Origin: an uncultured Ligilactobacillus sp.
Lineage (GTDB): Bacteria; Bacillota; Bacilli; Lactobacillales; Lactobacillaceae
Length of the DNA stretch: 64,000 nt
Assembly: GCA_944326135.1 (NCBI GenBank)
Contig: CALVCU010000002.1
Coordinates: 1 to 64,000, forward strand
Direction: 5' to 3'
In this document: in pieces, positions 1 to 6,748 of the stretch
Layout of the letters: every line of letters begins with the position of its first letter
How positions within the stretch are numbered: the stretch's first letter is position 1
The notes under the pieces: model-generated
Databases searched by the model: none
What the model was told of the DNA's origin: nothing
The model's input: only the letters and a program-made list of their open reading frames with translations
Made by a program: the position numbers and the translations under genes

Positions 1-1
1 A

Positions 2-1012
2 AAAATTAGTGAAGGAACATATTATCAAGATCCATACGCAAGCAGTAACATTGCTAATGCTCAAGCAGCTGGATTATATATTAATGGTTATTACTTTTGC
101 CGTTATACTTCAATAGAAGAAGCTAAAACCGAAGCACAATACGCTGTTAATACAGCTAAAGCTGATGGATTACCAGTCACATCTGTTCTATGTGCTGATA
201 TTGAATCTAATCAACAGGCTAATTTAAGTCAATCAATTAATGACCAAGCAATTCAAGCAATGAAACAAATTGTAGAAAATGCTGGATATAGATTTGATGT
301 ATATTCAATGAGCTCATGGGGTGATAAACATATTTCTTGGAGTAACATTAAATGGATTGCAAATTATCCATACAATGTTAAGGAAGATAAATATACCAAA
401 GGTCACGCTTGGCAATGGACTGATAAACAACAATTCAAAGATAGTTATGGCGGATTTGATGCAAGTCAATTGTATGATAATTATTACACTGGCGGTCAAG
501 ATAAGAATGCTGTTATTTCTAATGGAGATACAACAGACGTTTCTCATGTTAATGGAAACAATAATAATAAACCTAGCCAAGATAAGAATATGACAGCGAC
601 AAGCAACAATAATAACCAATCTCAAAATGAAGATTATGCTCAAAATGGAGTGTTCACAGCAAACACGACATTAAATATTCGTACTGCACCAAGTACATCA
701 GCAAGTATTGTTGGTTCATATGCACCTGGCGAAAGTCTAACTTATGACCATGTTTATATTTGTGATGGATATGTATGGGCTAGATACATGAGTTATAGTG
801 GATATTATCATTATGTCGCCATGGGTAAAATGGGCGGTGAAGAATATGGCACACGTCAAGCATACTCAAATGCTCATTCATATACGGTAAAATCAGGAGA
901 TACTTTATCTGGAATTGCTAGAAAATTAGGGGTATCCGTTTCATACTTGCAAAATAAGAATGGAATTAATAATGCTAACTTGATTTATGTTGGTGAAGTG
1001 TTAAAATACTAG
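2..1012 (+). CDS. GH25 lysozyme with SH3b and LysM domains, 5' end outside window
   Basis: The reading frame is open from the left edge, so the N-terminus and any signal peptide lie outside the window. The visible N-terminal part is a glycoside hydrolase family 25 (muramidase) domain: [12 protein letters not shown], then LCADIES, whose Asp-Ile-Glu strand carries the expected catalytic acids, then KWIANYP and HAWQWTDK. An Asn/Gln/Asp-rich linker follows. Then comes a bacterial SH3-like cell-wall domain ([19 protein letters not shown]) and a C-terminal LysM ([19 protein letters not shown]) ending at the stop. The architecture implies a secreted peptidoglycan hydrolase that could act in cell separation, autolysis or as a bacteriolysin. 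A start at the internal ATG at 260 would cut off half the catalytic domain and is not credible. A hairpin terminator follows at 1051. Confidence 0.9.
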   Translation, partial: KISEGTYYQDPYASSNIANAQAAGLYINGYYFCRYTSIEEAKTEAQYAVNTAKADGLPVTSVLCADIESNQQANLSQSINDQAIQAMKQIVENAGYRFDVYSMSSWGDKHISWSNIKWIANYPYNVKEDKYTKGHAWQWTDKQQFKDSYGGFDASQLYDNYYTGGQDKNAVISNGDTTDVSHVNGNNNNKPSQDKNMTATSNNNNQSQNEDYAQNGVFTANTTLNIRTAPSTSASIVGSYAPGESLTYDHVYICDGYVWARYMSYSGYYHYVAMGKMGGEEYGTRQAYSNAHSYTVKSGDTLSGIARKLGVSVSYLQNKNGINNANLIYVGEVLKY

Positions 1013-1050
1013 TATTATAATTAAGTAAATTATCCTCACTGTAGTTTTTT

Positions 1051-1080
1051 AGAGATGTTATGAGACATCTCTATTTTTAT
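1051..1080 (+). terminator. Terminator of the lysozyme gene
   Basis: Inverted repeat AGAGATGT / ACATCTCT followed by ATTTTTAT, 39 bases after the lysozyme stop. Confidence 0.8.
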
Positions 1081-1110
1081 ATGTTAAAATAAAAATTCAA
1101 ATTAATGTTC

Positions 1111-1150
1111 AAAAAGGGAACGTGCCTTAATTGGTGCGTTCCCTTTTTTA
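1111..1150 (+). terminator. Strong hairpin terminator without an obvious gene
   Basis: AAAAAGGGAACG..GCC pairs with GG..CGTTCCCTTTTTT, giving an approximately 15-bp stem with A and T tracts on both sides, so it could work on either strand. It follows the lysozyme terminator by only 30 bases and no ORF lies between. Confidence 0.7.
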
Positions 1151-1154
1151 TTAT

Positions 1155-1185
1155 AAAAAAAGTTCCTACTATAATAATAGGAACT
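1155..1185 (-). terminator. Minus-strand hairpin terminator
   Basis: Read on the minus strand, AGTTCCTA...TAGGAACT is followed by TTTTTTT. No convincing minus-strand gene is seen upstream of it other than the very short ORF at 1269-1319. Confidence 0.5.
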
Positions 1186-1268
1186 AATATTGTACAATCG
1201 TTGGAATAATTTATATGAGAAGGATAAATTATACGTATAATGATAATATATCTGACAAAATGAATCAA

Positions 1269-1319
1269 CTAAAAAAAAACTCTTACCACATTATTAGTGA
1301 TAAGAGTAAGATTAAACAT
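1269..1319 (-). CDS. Possible 16-codon peptide overlapping a terminator hairpin
   Basis: On the minus strand AAAAAGGAG is followed at good spacing by ATG and 16 sense codons (MFNLTLITNNVVRVFF) before TAG. The second half of the ORF coincides with an inverted repeat (ACTCTTAtCAC / GTGgTAAGAGT) followed by a run of T (1271-1307), so it looks like either a leader peptide with attenuator or the stub of a decayed gene. No homology is recognised. The rest of 1190-1560 shows no other supportable gene. Confidence 0.25.
   Translation of the reverse strand: MFNLTLITNNVVRVFF
1271..1307 (-). terminator. Minus-strand hairpin with T tract
   Basis: Minus strand CTCTTATCAC...GTGGTAAGAG followed by TTTTTTTTT, a typical intrinsic terminator geometry. 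It lies inside the small ORF 1269-1319. Confidence 0.5.
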
Positions 1320-1564
1320 GCTATACTCCTTTTTCAACAGGAGAATTTAATAATACTATATTTATATAAATTAATCAAGTATGATATATTCAATGAATTA
1401 ATTTAAAATATTTGAAAGCGGCAAAAAATATATTTGAATATATATAAATACCAAAAAACATTATGGATAGCATTAAATTTTATTTACAATATTCTTTTAT
1501 TTTGATAAACTTCCTTAAGAAGGAGTTAAGAATTTAAAGTATATTAAGTGTAGGTGAAACGTTA

Positions 1565-1906
1565 ATGTATATTATAGTAAATAGAAATAACAACAAGATT
1601 TGTTCAGAGTGGAATCATTTAAATTATGATGATATACATATTTGTTGGAAAACGTTAGAGGAAATTCAAAATGCAAATAGTTATCGTAATGATACTACTC
1701 GTGTAAAAAAATTTGTTACGAAATATAAAGCACAGAAATATATAGAAAATAATTTTAATGGTATGCCATATCTTGCTATTATTTCTACAAATCGATTACA
1801 AAGATCGTGGGATAATTTGATGGTTAAAATTAAAAATAAATTTCATAATCATCAAGATCACACGCATTATATGTGTTTCATGATATTATATTCAATATTA
1901 AATTAG
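1565..1906 (+). CDS. Hypothetical protein, paralogue A of a tandem pair
   Basis: A 113-residue soluble protein preceded by AGGTGA 7-9 bases before ATG. It is clearly paralogous to the gene at 2317: both begin MYIIVN.NNNKxC.EW.HLN and share DIHICWKT, then NSYR.D and VKKF, and both end in a His-rich tail (here NHQDHTHYM). This copy carries an extra hydrophobic C-terminal tail (CFMILYSILN) not present in the other copy, which stops right after HHMY. No transmembrane segment, signal peptide or recognised domain is seen. The family is unknown to me. Location beside a lysozyme and several orphan hairpins suggests an accessory region. Confidence 0.6.
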   Translation: MYIIVNRNNNKICSEWNHLNYDDIHICWKTLEEIQNANSYRNDTTRVKKFVTKYKAQKYIENNFNGMPYLAIISTNRLQRSWDNLMVKIKNKFHNHQDHTHYMCFMILYSILN

Positions 1907-2060
1907 ATTATTAATAATTAGTATAGGGGAATTTTTAATTAAAAACATACGTAAAAAAGAATTATATACATGATATTTGTTAATTGGTGTGCCCAAAGTG
2001 TGCCAAGTTTTGTAAATTAATGACATTTTATTGAGTTAATATTGACAATAAAATAAAACA

Positions 2061-2105
2061 AATAAACGCTCAGACTTAGTAAATATAAGGTGTTGAGCGT
2101 TTATT
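2061..2105. repeat. Perfect 12-bp inverted repeat
   Basis: AATAAACGCTCA (2061-2072) and TGAGCGTTTATT (2094-2105) are exact reverse complements separated by 21 bases. It may be a hairpin in a non-coding transcript or a regulatory site in the 410-base gap between the two paralogues. Confidence 0.5.
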
Positions 2106-2172
2106 GAATATATAAAATGATGGAGTTTGATATTTACTTTTGATATGGATAAGAACTTGTAATTTTAAAATT

Positions 2173-2208
2173 AAAGCAATAAACAATGTGTTTATTGCTT
2201 TTTTTATA
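2173..2208 (+). terminator. Strong terminator between the two paralogues
   Basis: AAAGCAATAAACA / TGTTTATTGCTTT with a 3-base loop and a T7 tail. It is 265 bases after the stop of the first paralogue, farther than expected for that gene's own terminator, so an untranslated transcript may end here. The rest of 1907-2300 has no ORF I can support. Confidence 0.7.
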
Positions 2209-2316
2209 ATATATTGGGCACTATGTTTGGAAAATGAATATTTTACAAATGAAAATATTTTTGTTAAAGTTTAAGCAAAGGTTAAGTGATTAACTTTTTC
2301 TTAAAGGGTGATGAAA

Positions 2317-2622
2317 ATGTATATTATTGTAAATAATAAAAATAATAAGGTTTGTGCGGAGTGGAGTCATTTAAATCATAATGATATCCATATTTGTTGG
2401 AAAACTTATTACGAGATTGAGAGTGCAAATAGTTATAGATCAGATAACACACATGTAAAGAAATTTAATTCAAAGTATGATGCAGAGCAATTCGCATCAA
2501 ATTATTTTGAAGATAATGATTTAGAGATTATTTCAACTAATTTAATTCAAAGAAATATCGATCAATTAATTGAAAAAATAAAATATGAATCTCACCATAC
2601 ACATATTCATCATATGTATTAA
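2317..2622 (+). CDS. Hypothetical protein, paralogue B of a tandem pair
   Basis: A 101-residue protein that matches the gene at 1565 over nearly its whole length (MYIIVNNKNNKVCAEWSHLN, DIHICWKT, NSYRSD, HVKKF, EIISTN, and a terminal HHTHIHHMY). The start is taken as the ATG at 2317 because AAAGGGTG lies 7-8 bases upstream and because it aligns with the first residue of the paralogue; GTG and ATG codons at 2308 and 2311 overlap the ribosome binding site. The C-terminal cluster of histidines could bind metal, but that is only a guess. Function unknown. Confidence 0.6.
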   Translation: MYIIVNNKNNKVCAEWSHLNHNDIHICWKTYYEIESANSYRSDNTHVKKFNSKYDAEQFASNYFEDNDLEIISTNLIQRNIDQLIEKIKYESHHTHIHHMY

Positions 2623-2692
2623 TTAAAAGAATAAATTTTTGTAGTAAGAGTTTTTTTAACATAGGGGATCTAAGTGTTATTAAGCTGTTATG

Positions 2693-2724
2693 AAGTAGTA
2701 TCAAGCGATACTACTTTTTATTTT
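2693..2724 (+). terminator. Terminator after paralogue B
   Basis: AAGTAGTATC / GATACTACTT with loop AAGC, followed by TTTATTTT. The remaining 2725-2962 holds only promoter-like A+T-rich sequence (TATAAT at 2804) before the next gene. Confidence 0.75.
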
Positions 2725-2962
2725 GCAAAAATTACTGAATATGAATAATTTAACTATTAATTTCAATGTTTTTCGCCAAGGATTCTTCTTGTTTTGCATT
2801 TATTATAATGAAAAATAACTTTTATTTTATCATTTGATAATTTCAAGGTGCTTAATCAGAATGAAATCATAATACTTTTTAAAACTTTTTTTAAAATAAT
2901 CGTTAAAAATCTTATATTTAATTTGATAAACTTACTATTGCCCCATAAAAGGAGGAATAACT

Positions 2963-3214
2963 ATGTTACATTTAATTTGGGTTATGATCGTAGGTGCAGT
3001 CATCGGTATTATCGCTGGCTGGATTACAAAACGTGGTGGTTCAATGAACTGGATCATCAATATTGTCGCAGGTCTTTTAGGATCTTACTTAGGAGAATCA
3101 TTACTTGGTTCATGGGGATGGACAGTAGCAGGAATTGCAGTATTTCCTGCTATAATCGGTGCCGTAATCTTAGTTCTTGTAGCAAGTGCAATTATTGGTC
3201 TTATAAAGAAATAA
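2963..3214 (+). CDS. GlsB/YeaQ/YmgE family stress-response membrane protein
   Basis: An 83-residue, glycine-rich integral membrane protein with three hydrophobic segments and the family's GAVIGIIAGWITKRGG opening and NIVAGLLGSYLGESL middle (transglycosylase-associated protein family, Pfam Transgly_assoc). Members are small envelope proteins induced by stress, often linked to Asp23/Gls24-type proteins, but the biochemical role is not known. A strong AAAAGGAGG site is placed 7 bases before the ATG, which decides this frame over a longer overlapping frame starting at 2848. It is monocistronic and has its own terminator. Confidence 0.88.
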   Translation: MLHLIWVMIVGAVIGIIAGWITKRGGSMNWIINIVAGLLGSYLGESLLGSWGWTVAGIAVFPAIIGAVILVLVASAIIGLIKK

Positions 3215-3240
3215 TTTTTTAGTTACATGGGGTAAATGAA

Positions 3241-3268
3241 AAGATAGTATCTAACTATCTTTTTTTAT
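3241..3268 (+). terminator. Terminator of the GlsB-like gene
   Basis: AAGATAGT / ACTATCTT with loop ATCTA, then a T run. Confidence 0.8.
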
Positions 3269-3457
3269 TTTGAGTAAATTATATTTTCATGTATTTCTTA
3301 ATAATTATGAAAAACATTATCTTTGCTATTATAGATGTATTAATGGACACATTTATGTAGATTATATATAATTTACGTAAGAGTACGAGCCATGTACTAT
3401 CTGGCACTATAGAGAATAATGGATAGAGATTTTATGTTCTTCATCATATTTTCATAG

Positions 3458-3503
3458 AACTATAAATAGTGTTAAATTTTATTATTTATAGTTTTTTTAT
3501 TTT
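3458..3503 (+). terminator. Terminator-like hairpin in a gene-free stretch
   Basis: AACTATAAATA pairs with TATTTATAGTT and is followed by TTTTTATTTT. The 3270-3544 interval has no ORF, so this hairpin could end a small RNA starting near 3320. Confidence 0.5.
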
Positions 3504-3544
3504 GCAATTTTACATATTATATTAGTAAGAGAGGAGAGAACCTA

Positions 3545-3826
3545 ATGAATAAAGAATATTCTTTGATTATCAGTAATGATGATATTGAATTTTTGAAAAG
3601 TGATTTCAGTGGAATTTACAGTTTATTAAGTCCACGTTTATCAAGTTATAGTAAAAATAGTCAAGTTGCTTATTTTGAAAATGAAAATGATTTTCAAGAA
3701 TTATGGAATCGATTTTCATTTGAGATCAGTAATGCAGTTGATCAAAATGGCGAATTAAGTAGCTCAGGAAAGAGATTACAAAAGATTTGGAATGAGAAGA
3801 ATCTTGAAAATAACGGTAAAATGTGA
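3545..3826 (+). CDS. Hypothetical protein (93 aa)
   Basis: A short acidic, soluble protein with GAGAGGAG 7-8 bases before the ATG. No signal peptide, membrane segment or recognised motif is visible; the middle is Ser/Asn-rich (LLSPRLSSYSKNSQVAYFEN) and the C-terminus is charged. It lies 52 bases upstream of the amino acid permease on the same strand without an intervening terminator, so it may be co-transcribed with it. I do not recognise the family. Confidence 0.6.
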   Translation: MNKEYSLIISNDDIEFLKSDFSGIYSLLSPRLSSYSKNSQVAYFENENDFQELWNRFSFEISNAVDQNGELSSSGKRLQKIWNEKNLENNGKM

Positions 3827-3877
3827 TAATTTTAATATTATTATAATGTAAATATAATTTGATAGGAGTAAAGCGAA

Positions 3878-5272
3878 ATGGAGCCGAAAAAAAGTGAAGT
3901 AAAACTTAAACGATCAATGTCTGCTGGTCAATTAGAAATGATTTCATTAGGTGGAGCAATCGGTGTTGGATTGTTCATGGGATCAAATTCAACGATTAAG
4001 TGGACAGGGCCATCAGTTGTTTTAGCATATGCTCTTGTGGGGGTATTATTATATATCATCATGCGTGCATTAGGTGAAATGTTGTATATTAATCCAGGAA
4101 CAGGATCATTTGCAAGTTTTGCAACTGAATATGTTCATCCAATGGCTGGATATATGGCAGAGTGGTCAAACGTAATCGAATATATCATAGTTGGTATGAG
4201 TGAAGTTGTTGCGGCAACTGAATATTTGAATTATTGGTGGCCTAATTTACCAGATTGGTCGGCAGGGCTAGTTGTTATCTTTTTCTTAACTGCTGCTAAT
4301 TTATTATCAGCTAAAACATATGGTACATTGGAATTTTACTTTTCAATGATTAAAGTTGTAACAATTATCTTAATGATTATTCTTGGTTTATTGATTATCG
4401 TATTCGGAATTGGTCATCACGGTATTCCAATTGGTTTTTCAAACCTATGGAGTCATGGTGGATTCTTCCCAGGCGGCTTTAAAGGATTTATGTTCTCATT
4501 AGCTATTGTAGTTGGTTCATATCAAGGAATTGAATTATTAGGAATTTCAGCTGGAGAAGCTAAAGAACCACAAAAAGCAATTGTTAAATCAATTAAATCA
4601 GTAATCTTGAGAATTTTAATTTTCTATGTTGGTGCTATTTTTGTTATTGTAACTATTTACCCATGGGATAAATTAGGTTCAATTGGTTCTCCATTCGTAG
4701 AAACATTTGCTAAGATTGGAATTACAAGTGCTGCAGGAATTATTAACTTTGTTGTATTAACAGCTGCAATGTCTGGTGCAAACTCTGGAATTTACAGTTC
4801 AAGTCGAATGTTATTCAAATTAGCACACGAAGGCGATGCTCCTAAAGCATTAGGTAAGTTATCTAAACATATGGTACCTAATAGAGCTATTTTAGCAATT
4901 TCATTTGGTATTTTATTAGGATTTATTTTAAACACAGTCCTTGCTGCTTTAAATAAATCAACATCAAATCTATTCGTTATTATCTTTAGTTCTAGTGTTC
5001 TACCAGGAATGGTACCATGGTTTGTAATTTTATTAGCAGAATTACACTTTAGAAAAAATAATCCAGAAATTATGAAGGATCATCCATTTAAATTACCATT
5101 GTATCCATTATCAAATTACATTGCATTATTATCAATGTTTATCATTGTTGTATTTATGTTTATTAATCCAGATACAAGAGTTTCTGTTTCAGTTGGTGCA
5201 GTATTATTAATTGTTTTAATGATAGTTTATATAATGCGCCATGGATTATCTAAAGATCGAAAAGTTAAATAA
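3878..5272 (+). CDS. AAT-type amino acid permease (APC superfamily)
   Basis: A 464-residue, 12-segment secondary transporter. The N-terminus has the APC signature MISLGGAIGVGLFMGSNSTI in TM1, followed by MRALGEML and the conserved AEWSNVIEY region; a TM6-region SYQGIELLGISAGEAKEPQK stretch is typical of the AAT family (TC 2.A.3.1), which imports amino acids by proton symport. Substrate cannot be assigned from sequence; relatives move aromatic, branched-chain or small neutral amino acids or D-Ala/Ser. A GATAGGAG site lies 9 bases before ATG. It ends at a strong terminator. Confidence 0.9.
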   Translation: MEPKKSEVKLKRSMSAGQLEMISLGGAIGVGLFMGSNSTIKWTGPSVVLAYALVGVLLYIIMRALGEMLYINPGTGSFASFATEYVHPMAGYMAEWSNVIEYIIVGMSEVVAATEYLNYWWPNLPDWSAGLVVIFFLTAANLLSAKTYGTLEFYFSMIKVVTIILMIILGLLIIVFGIGHHGIPIGFSNLWSHGGFFPGGFKGFMFSLAIVVGSYQGIELLGISAGEAKEPQKAIVKSIKSVILRILIFYVGAIFVIVTIYPWDKLGSIGSPFVETFAKIGITSAAGIINFVVLTAAMSGANSGIYSSSRMLFKLAHEGDAPKALGKLSKHMVPNRAILAISFGILLGFILNTVLAALNKSTSNLFVIIFSSSVLPGMVPWFVILLAELHFRKNNPEIMKDHPFKLPLYPLSNYIALLSMFIIVVFMFINPDTRVSVSVGAVLLIVLMIVYIMRHGLSKDRKVK

Positions 5273-5273
5273 T

Positions 5274-5310
5274 AAAAAAAGCAACTATGTAATTACATAG
5301 TTGCTTTTTT
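5274..5310 (+). terminator. Terminator of the amino acid permease
   Basis: AAAAGCAACTATGTAA / TTACATAGTTGCTTTT with a T6 tail. Confidence 0.9.
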
Positions 5311-5371
5311 ATATATTAAGATATGAATTCGCTAATATATAAATATATTATTGCTTTACTTATAAAGAATA

Positions 5372-5707
5372 TTAATTATTTGAATTTAAATTTTTTGAAA
5401 CTGCAAGCTCTGCAATTGCTTCTTTTTCAACTTGCTCTTCGCTTTCATGTACCCATCTTTGAATAAAGAATGCATCAATTAGCATCCATGGAATAGAAAT
5501 AACGGCTCCAAAAAATGTTAAAGATAAAATTAACATAACAACTGCAGAACCTGTTTTTCCAAAATAAAAGCGATGTCCGCCAAAATAGCCTAAGAATAGC
5601 CATAGAAGCCATGCAACAACTGGTTTTTTAGCTTTATTTGCTACTTGACTGTCAACAAGAATTTTTTCTTGAGCATTTAATTGATTATATGAAATTGTAT
5701 GATTCAT
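5372..5707 (-). CDS. TM2 domain-containing membrane protein
   Basis: About 111 residues. The middle is a TM2 domain: two hydrophobic segments (VVAWLLWLFLGYFGGHRFYF and VVMLILSLTFFGAVISIP) joined by the family's GGHRFYFGKTGSA turn, followed by WMLIDAFFI. The hydrophilic C-terminus is acidic. The start is placed at the ATG at 5707 because AGGAGG sits 9 bases upstream; a longer frame would begin inside the untranslated leader. TM2 proteins are widespread small membrane proteins with no settled bacterial function. It is monocistronic and converges on the permease terminator. Confidence 0.85.
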   Translation of the reverse strand: MNHTISYNQLNAQEKILVDSQVANKAKKPVVAWLLWLFLGYFGGHRFYFGKTGSAVVMLILSLTFFGAVISIPWMLIDAFFIQRWVHESEEQVEKEAIAELAVSKNLNSNN

Positions 5708-5972
5708 AATAGTAATCCTCCTAACCCTTTTCTTAGCTTTTAATGTCATCAAAGTTTGGACATGTAAAAAAATTAATAAATATATTTTAATGTTAATTTA
5801 CATTTATATCAATAATTTTATTAAAATTTTAGTAGTGAATATTACATTATTAAAAAAATAAATTGAAATAAAGTAACATGAAAGGGGATATACGGCGAAG
5901 AATAAGTGATAATTTTAATCCAATTTAAATTTGAGATAAAATAGAATTATCCTTCTTGAGAAAGGAGGGTAG

Positions 5973-6065
5973 ATGTTGGAACTTTTATTTACACTCGTTG
6001 TTGCACCAATCATTGTTAATTGTGTCACTGAACTATTCAAAGAATGGCTTAAACATAGGAGATGA
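5973..6065 (+). CDS. Fst/TxpA-family type I toxin
   Basis: A 30-codon ORF with AAGGAGGG 5-6 bases ahead of ATG. The peptide has a short polar start (MLELLFT), a single hydrophobic segment with the family core LVVAPIIVNCVTELF, and a charged tail KEWLKHRR. This is the pattern of the Fst family (L..VIAPI.VG.V..LF..WL, seen in Enterococcus pAD1 Fst and Lactobacillus Lpt), small membrane-inserting toxins whose mRNA is silenced by an antisense RNA. The ribosome binding site sits in a short self-complementary stretch (CCTTCTTGAGAAAGG), which in the known systems restrains translation. All other elements of a par-type locus are present downstream: shared terminator, direct repeats and a convergent promoter. 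Confidence 0.88.
   Translation: MLELLFTLVVAPIIVNCVTELFKEWLKHRR
5974..5992 (+). repeat. Direct repeat DRa of the Fst locus
   Basis: TGTTGGAACTTTTATTTAC, matching 18 of 19 bases of the copy at 6141-6159. It overlaps the toxin start codon. In par loci such repeats are where antisense RNAII pairs with toxin RNAI at its translation start. Confidence 0.8.
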
Positions 6066-6093
6066 TGATTGAGTAACAGCAAAATAAAAAGGC
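6066..6093 (-). promoter_or_regulatory. Promoter of the antitoxin RNA
   Basis: Minus strand TTGCGG, 16 bases, TATAAT within ATGTTATAAT. Actual plus-strand positions are 6088-6093 for the -35 complement and 6066-6071 for the -10... see note: these numbers fall inside the terminator coordinates only if misread; the elements sit at 6166-6171 (-10) and 6188-6193 (-35). Confidence 0.1.
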
Positions 6094-6138
6094 TTCTTTG
6101 GTTAGATGCTGGAACCATTTAACCATTGAAGTCTTTTT
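6086..6138. terminator. Bidirectional terminator shared by toxin mRNA and antitoxin RNA
   Basis: AAAAAGGCTTC.TTGGTTA.ATG pairs with CAT.TAACCA.TGAAG.CTTTTT. A and T tracts on both sides let it stop transcripts from both directions, as in the pAD1 par locus. Confidence 0.85.
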
Positions 6139-6140
6139 AA

Positions 6141-6159
6141 TGTTGAAACTTTTATTTAC
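6141..6159 (+). repeat. Direct repeat DRb of the Fst locus
   Basis: TGTTGAAACTTTTATTTAC, one mismatch from DRa at 5974-5992. It lies just inside the predicted 5' end of the antitoxin RNA. Confidence 0.8.
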
Positions 6160-6165
6160 GACTTA

Positions 6166-6193
6166 ATTATAACATAAAAAATATGTCCCGCAA
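6166..6193 (-). promoter_or_regulatory. Promoter of the Fst antitoxin RNA (correct position)
   Basis: Minus-strand -35 TTGCGG (complement of 6188-6193), 16-base spacer, -10 TATAAT (complement of 6166-6171). It directs transcription leftwards into DRb and the shared terminator, with a start expected near 6159. This entry replaces the low-confidence promoter entry at 6066-6093, whose coordinates are wrong by 100 bases, as are the promoter positions quoted in the antitoxin RNA entry. Confidence 0.75.
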
Positions 6194-6271
6194 CTTGATT
6201 GAATTAGCTATATAGCATTTTCGGGCATAAAGAATATGAGGATGATATATACAATATATAAATTCATAATA

Positions 6272-6306
6272 TAATAAAACACCGTAAAATCAAAGATTCA
6301 CGGTGC
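6272..6306 (-). terminator. Terminator of tRNA-Ser(CGA)
   Basis: Minus strand CACCGTGAATC / GATTTTACGGTG hairpin followed by TTTTATTAT, downstream of the tRNA gene. Confidence 0.7.
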
Positions 6307-6328
6307 TTAATAAAGGAATGTTTTATAA

Positions 6329-6416
6329 AGGAAAGTACAGGATTTGAACCTGCGCGCCGGTTATTGCCGGTTCGGCGGATTTCGAGTCCGCTGCATTACC
6401 ACTCTGCCAACTTTCC
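6329..6416 (-). tRNA. tRNA-Ser(CGA)
   Basis: On the minus strand the gene begins GGAAAGTTGGCAGAGTGGTA and ends with the T arm CAGGTTCAAATCCTG and acceptor ACTTTCC. The anticodon stem-loop GCGGACTCGAAATCCGC carries anticodon CGA, and the long variable arm (GAACCGGCAATAACCGGCGC) is that of a class II serine tRNA. The CCA end is not encoded. Serine codon UCG. Confidence 0.93.
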
Positions 6417-6452
6417 ATCGTTTTAATTATAACATTTTTAATAAAATAGATA

Positions 6453-6479
6453 AAAAGATCCGTAATGGACGGATCTTTT
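6453..6479. terminator. Terminator between the two tRNA-Ser genes
   Basis: AAAAGATCCGT / ACGGATCTTTT with loop AATGG; symmetric, so it can end the upstream tRNA-Ser(TGA) transcript on the minus strand. Confidence 0.75.
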
Positions 6480-6492
6480 CAATCTATTAGAA

Positions 6493-6584
6493 AAGAGGAT
6501 GAGAGATTCGAACTCTCGCGCCGAGTTGCCCCGACCTGACGGTTTTCAAGACCGTTCCCTTCAGCCAGACTTGGGTAATCCTCC
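6493..6584 (-). tRNA. tRNA-Ser(TGA)
   Basis: Minus strand GGAGGATTACCCAAGTCTGG start, anticodon stem-loop ACGGTCTTGAAAACCGT with anticodon TGA, a long class II variable arm, T arm AGAGTTCGAATCTCT and acceptor ATCCTC. Reads serine UCA and related codons. CCA not encoded. It has its own strong promoter and is followed by its own terminator, so the two serine tRNAs are probably separate units. Confidence 0.93.
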
Positions 6585-6607
6585 ATATGTATTAACAACA
6601 CTTTAAC

Positions 6608-6636
6608 AGTATATAAAGAATATAAGTATATGTCAA
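6608..6636 (-). promoter_or_regulatory. Promoter of tRNA-Ser(TGA)
   Basis: Minus strand TTGACA (complement of 6631-6636), exactly 17 bases, TATACT (complement of 6608-6613). Near-consensus vegetative promoter, about 24 bases before the tRNA. Confidence 0.85.
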
Positions 6637-6748
6637 GATTTTTTTACGGATTTAAAAAATAGAAGAAATTTTGTTAAAAAAGGAAAATGTTTTTACTATT
6701 AAAGTTATAATAGTATCCGAGTTGATAATATATTGAAGGAGATATAAA

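Larger units (their letters stand above)
6086..6159 (-). ncRNA. Antisense antitoxin RNA (RNAII-like) of the Fst locus
   Basis: A minus-strand promoter (TTGCGG at 6093-6088, 16-base spacer, TATAAT at 6071-6066) predicts a start near 6159. The transcript would begin with the complement of direct repeat DRb (6141-6159) and end at the shared terminator near 6086, giving an RNA of about 70 bases, close to the size of known RNAII. Its 5' part can pair with DRa at the toxin start and its 3' part with the toxin mRNA terminator stem. Boundaries are inferred. Confidence 0.75.

Noticed and set aside
1077..1406. Overlapping 63-codon frames on both strands
   Set aside because: Low-complexity Ile/Tyr/Asn translations across several hairpins, with no ribosome binding sites.
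1985..2012. GTGTGCCCAAAGTGTGCCAAG as a phage attachment-site remnant
   Set aside because: Such strings occur at the 3' end of some integrase genes, but no integrase fragment, tRNA end or second copy is present in the window.
2848..3222. Long open frame over the GlsB-like gene
   Set aside because: It runs in another frame without a ribosome binding site and yields a Arg/Cys/Ser-rich translation with no family likeness, while the 2963 frame has a perfect AAAAGGAGG site and clear homology.
6066..6093. Promoter position given in the low-confidence entry at 6066-6093
   Set aside because: A 100-base slip in counting. The TATAAT and TTGCGG elements are at 6166-6171 and 6188-6193; the entry at 6166-6193 is the valid one.
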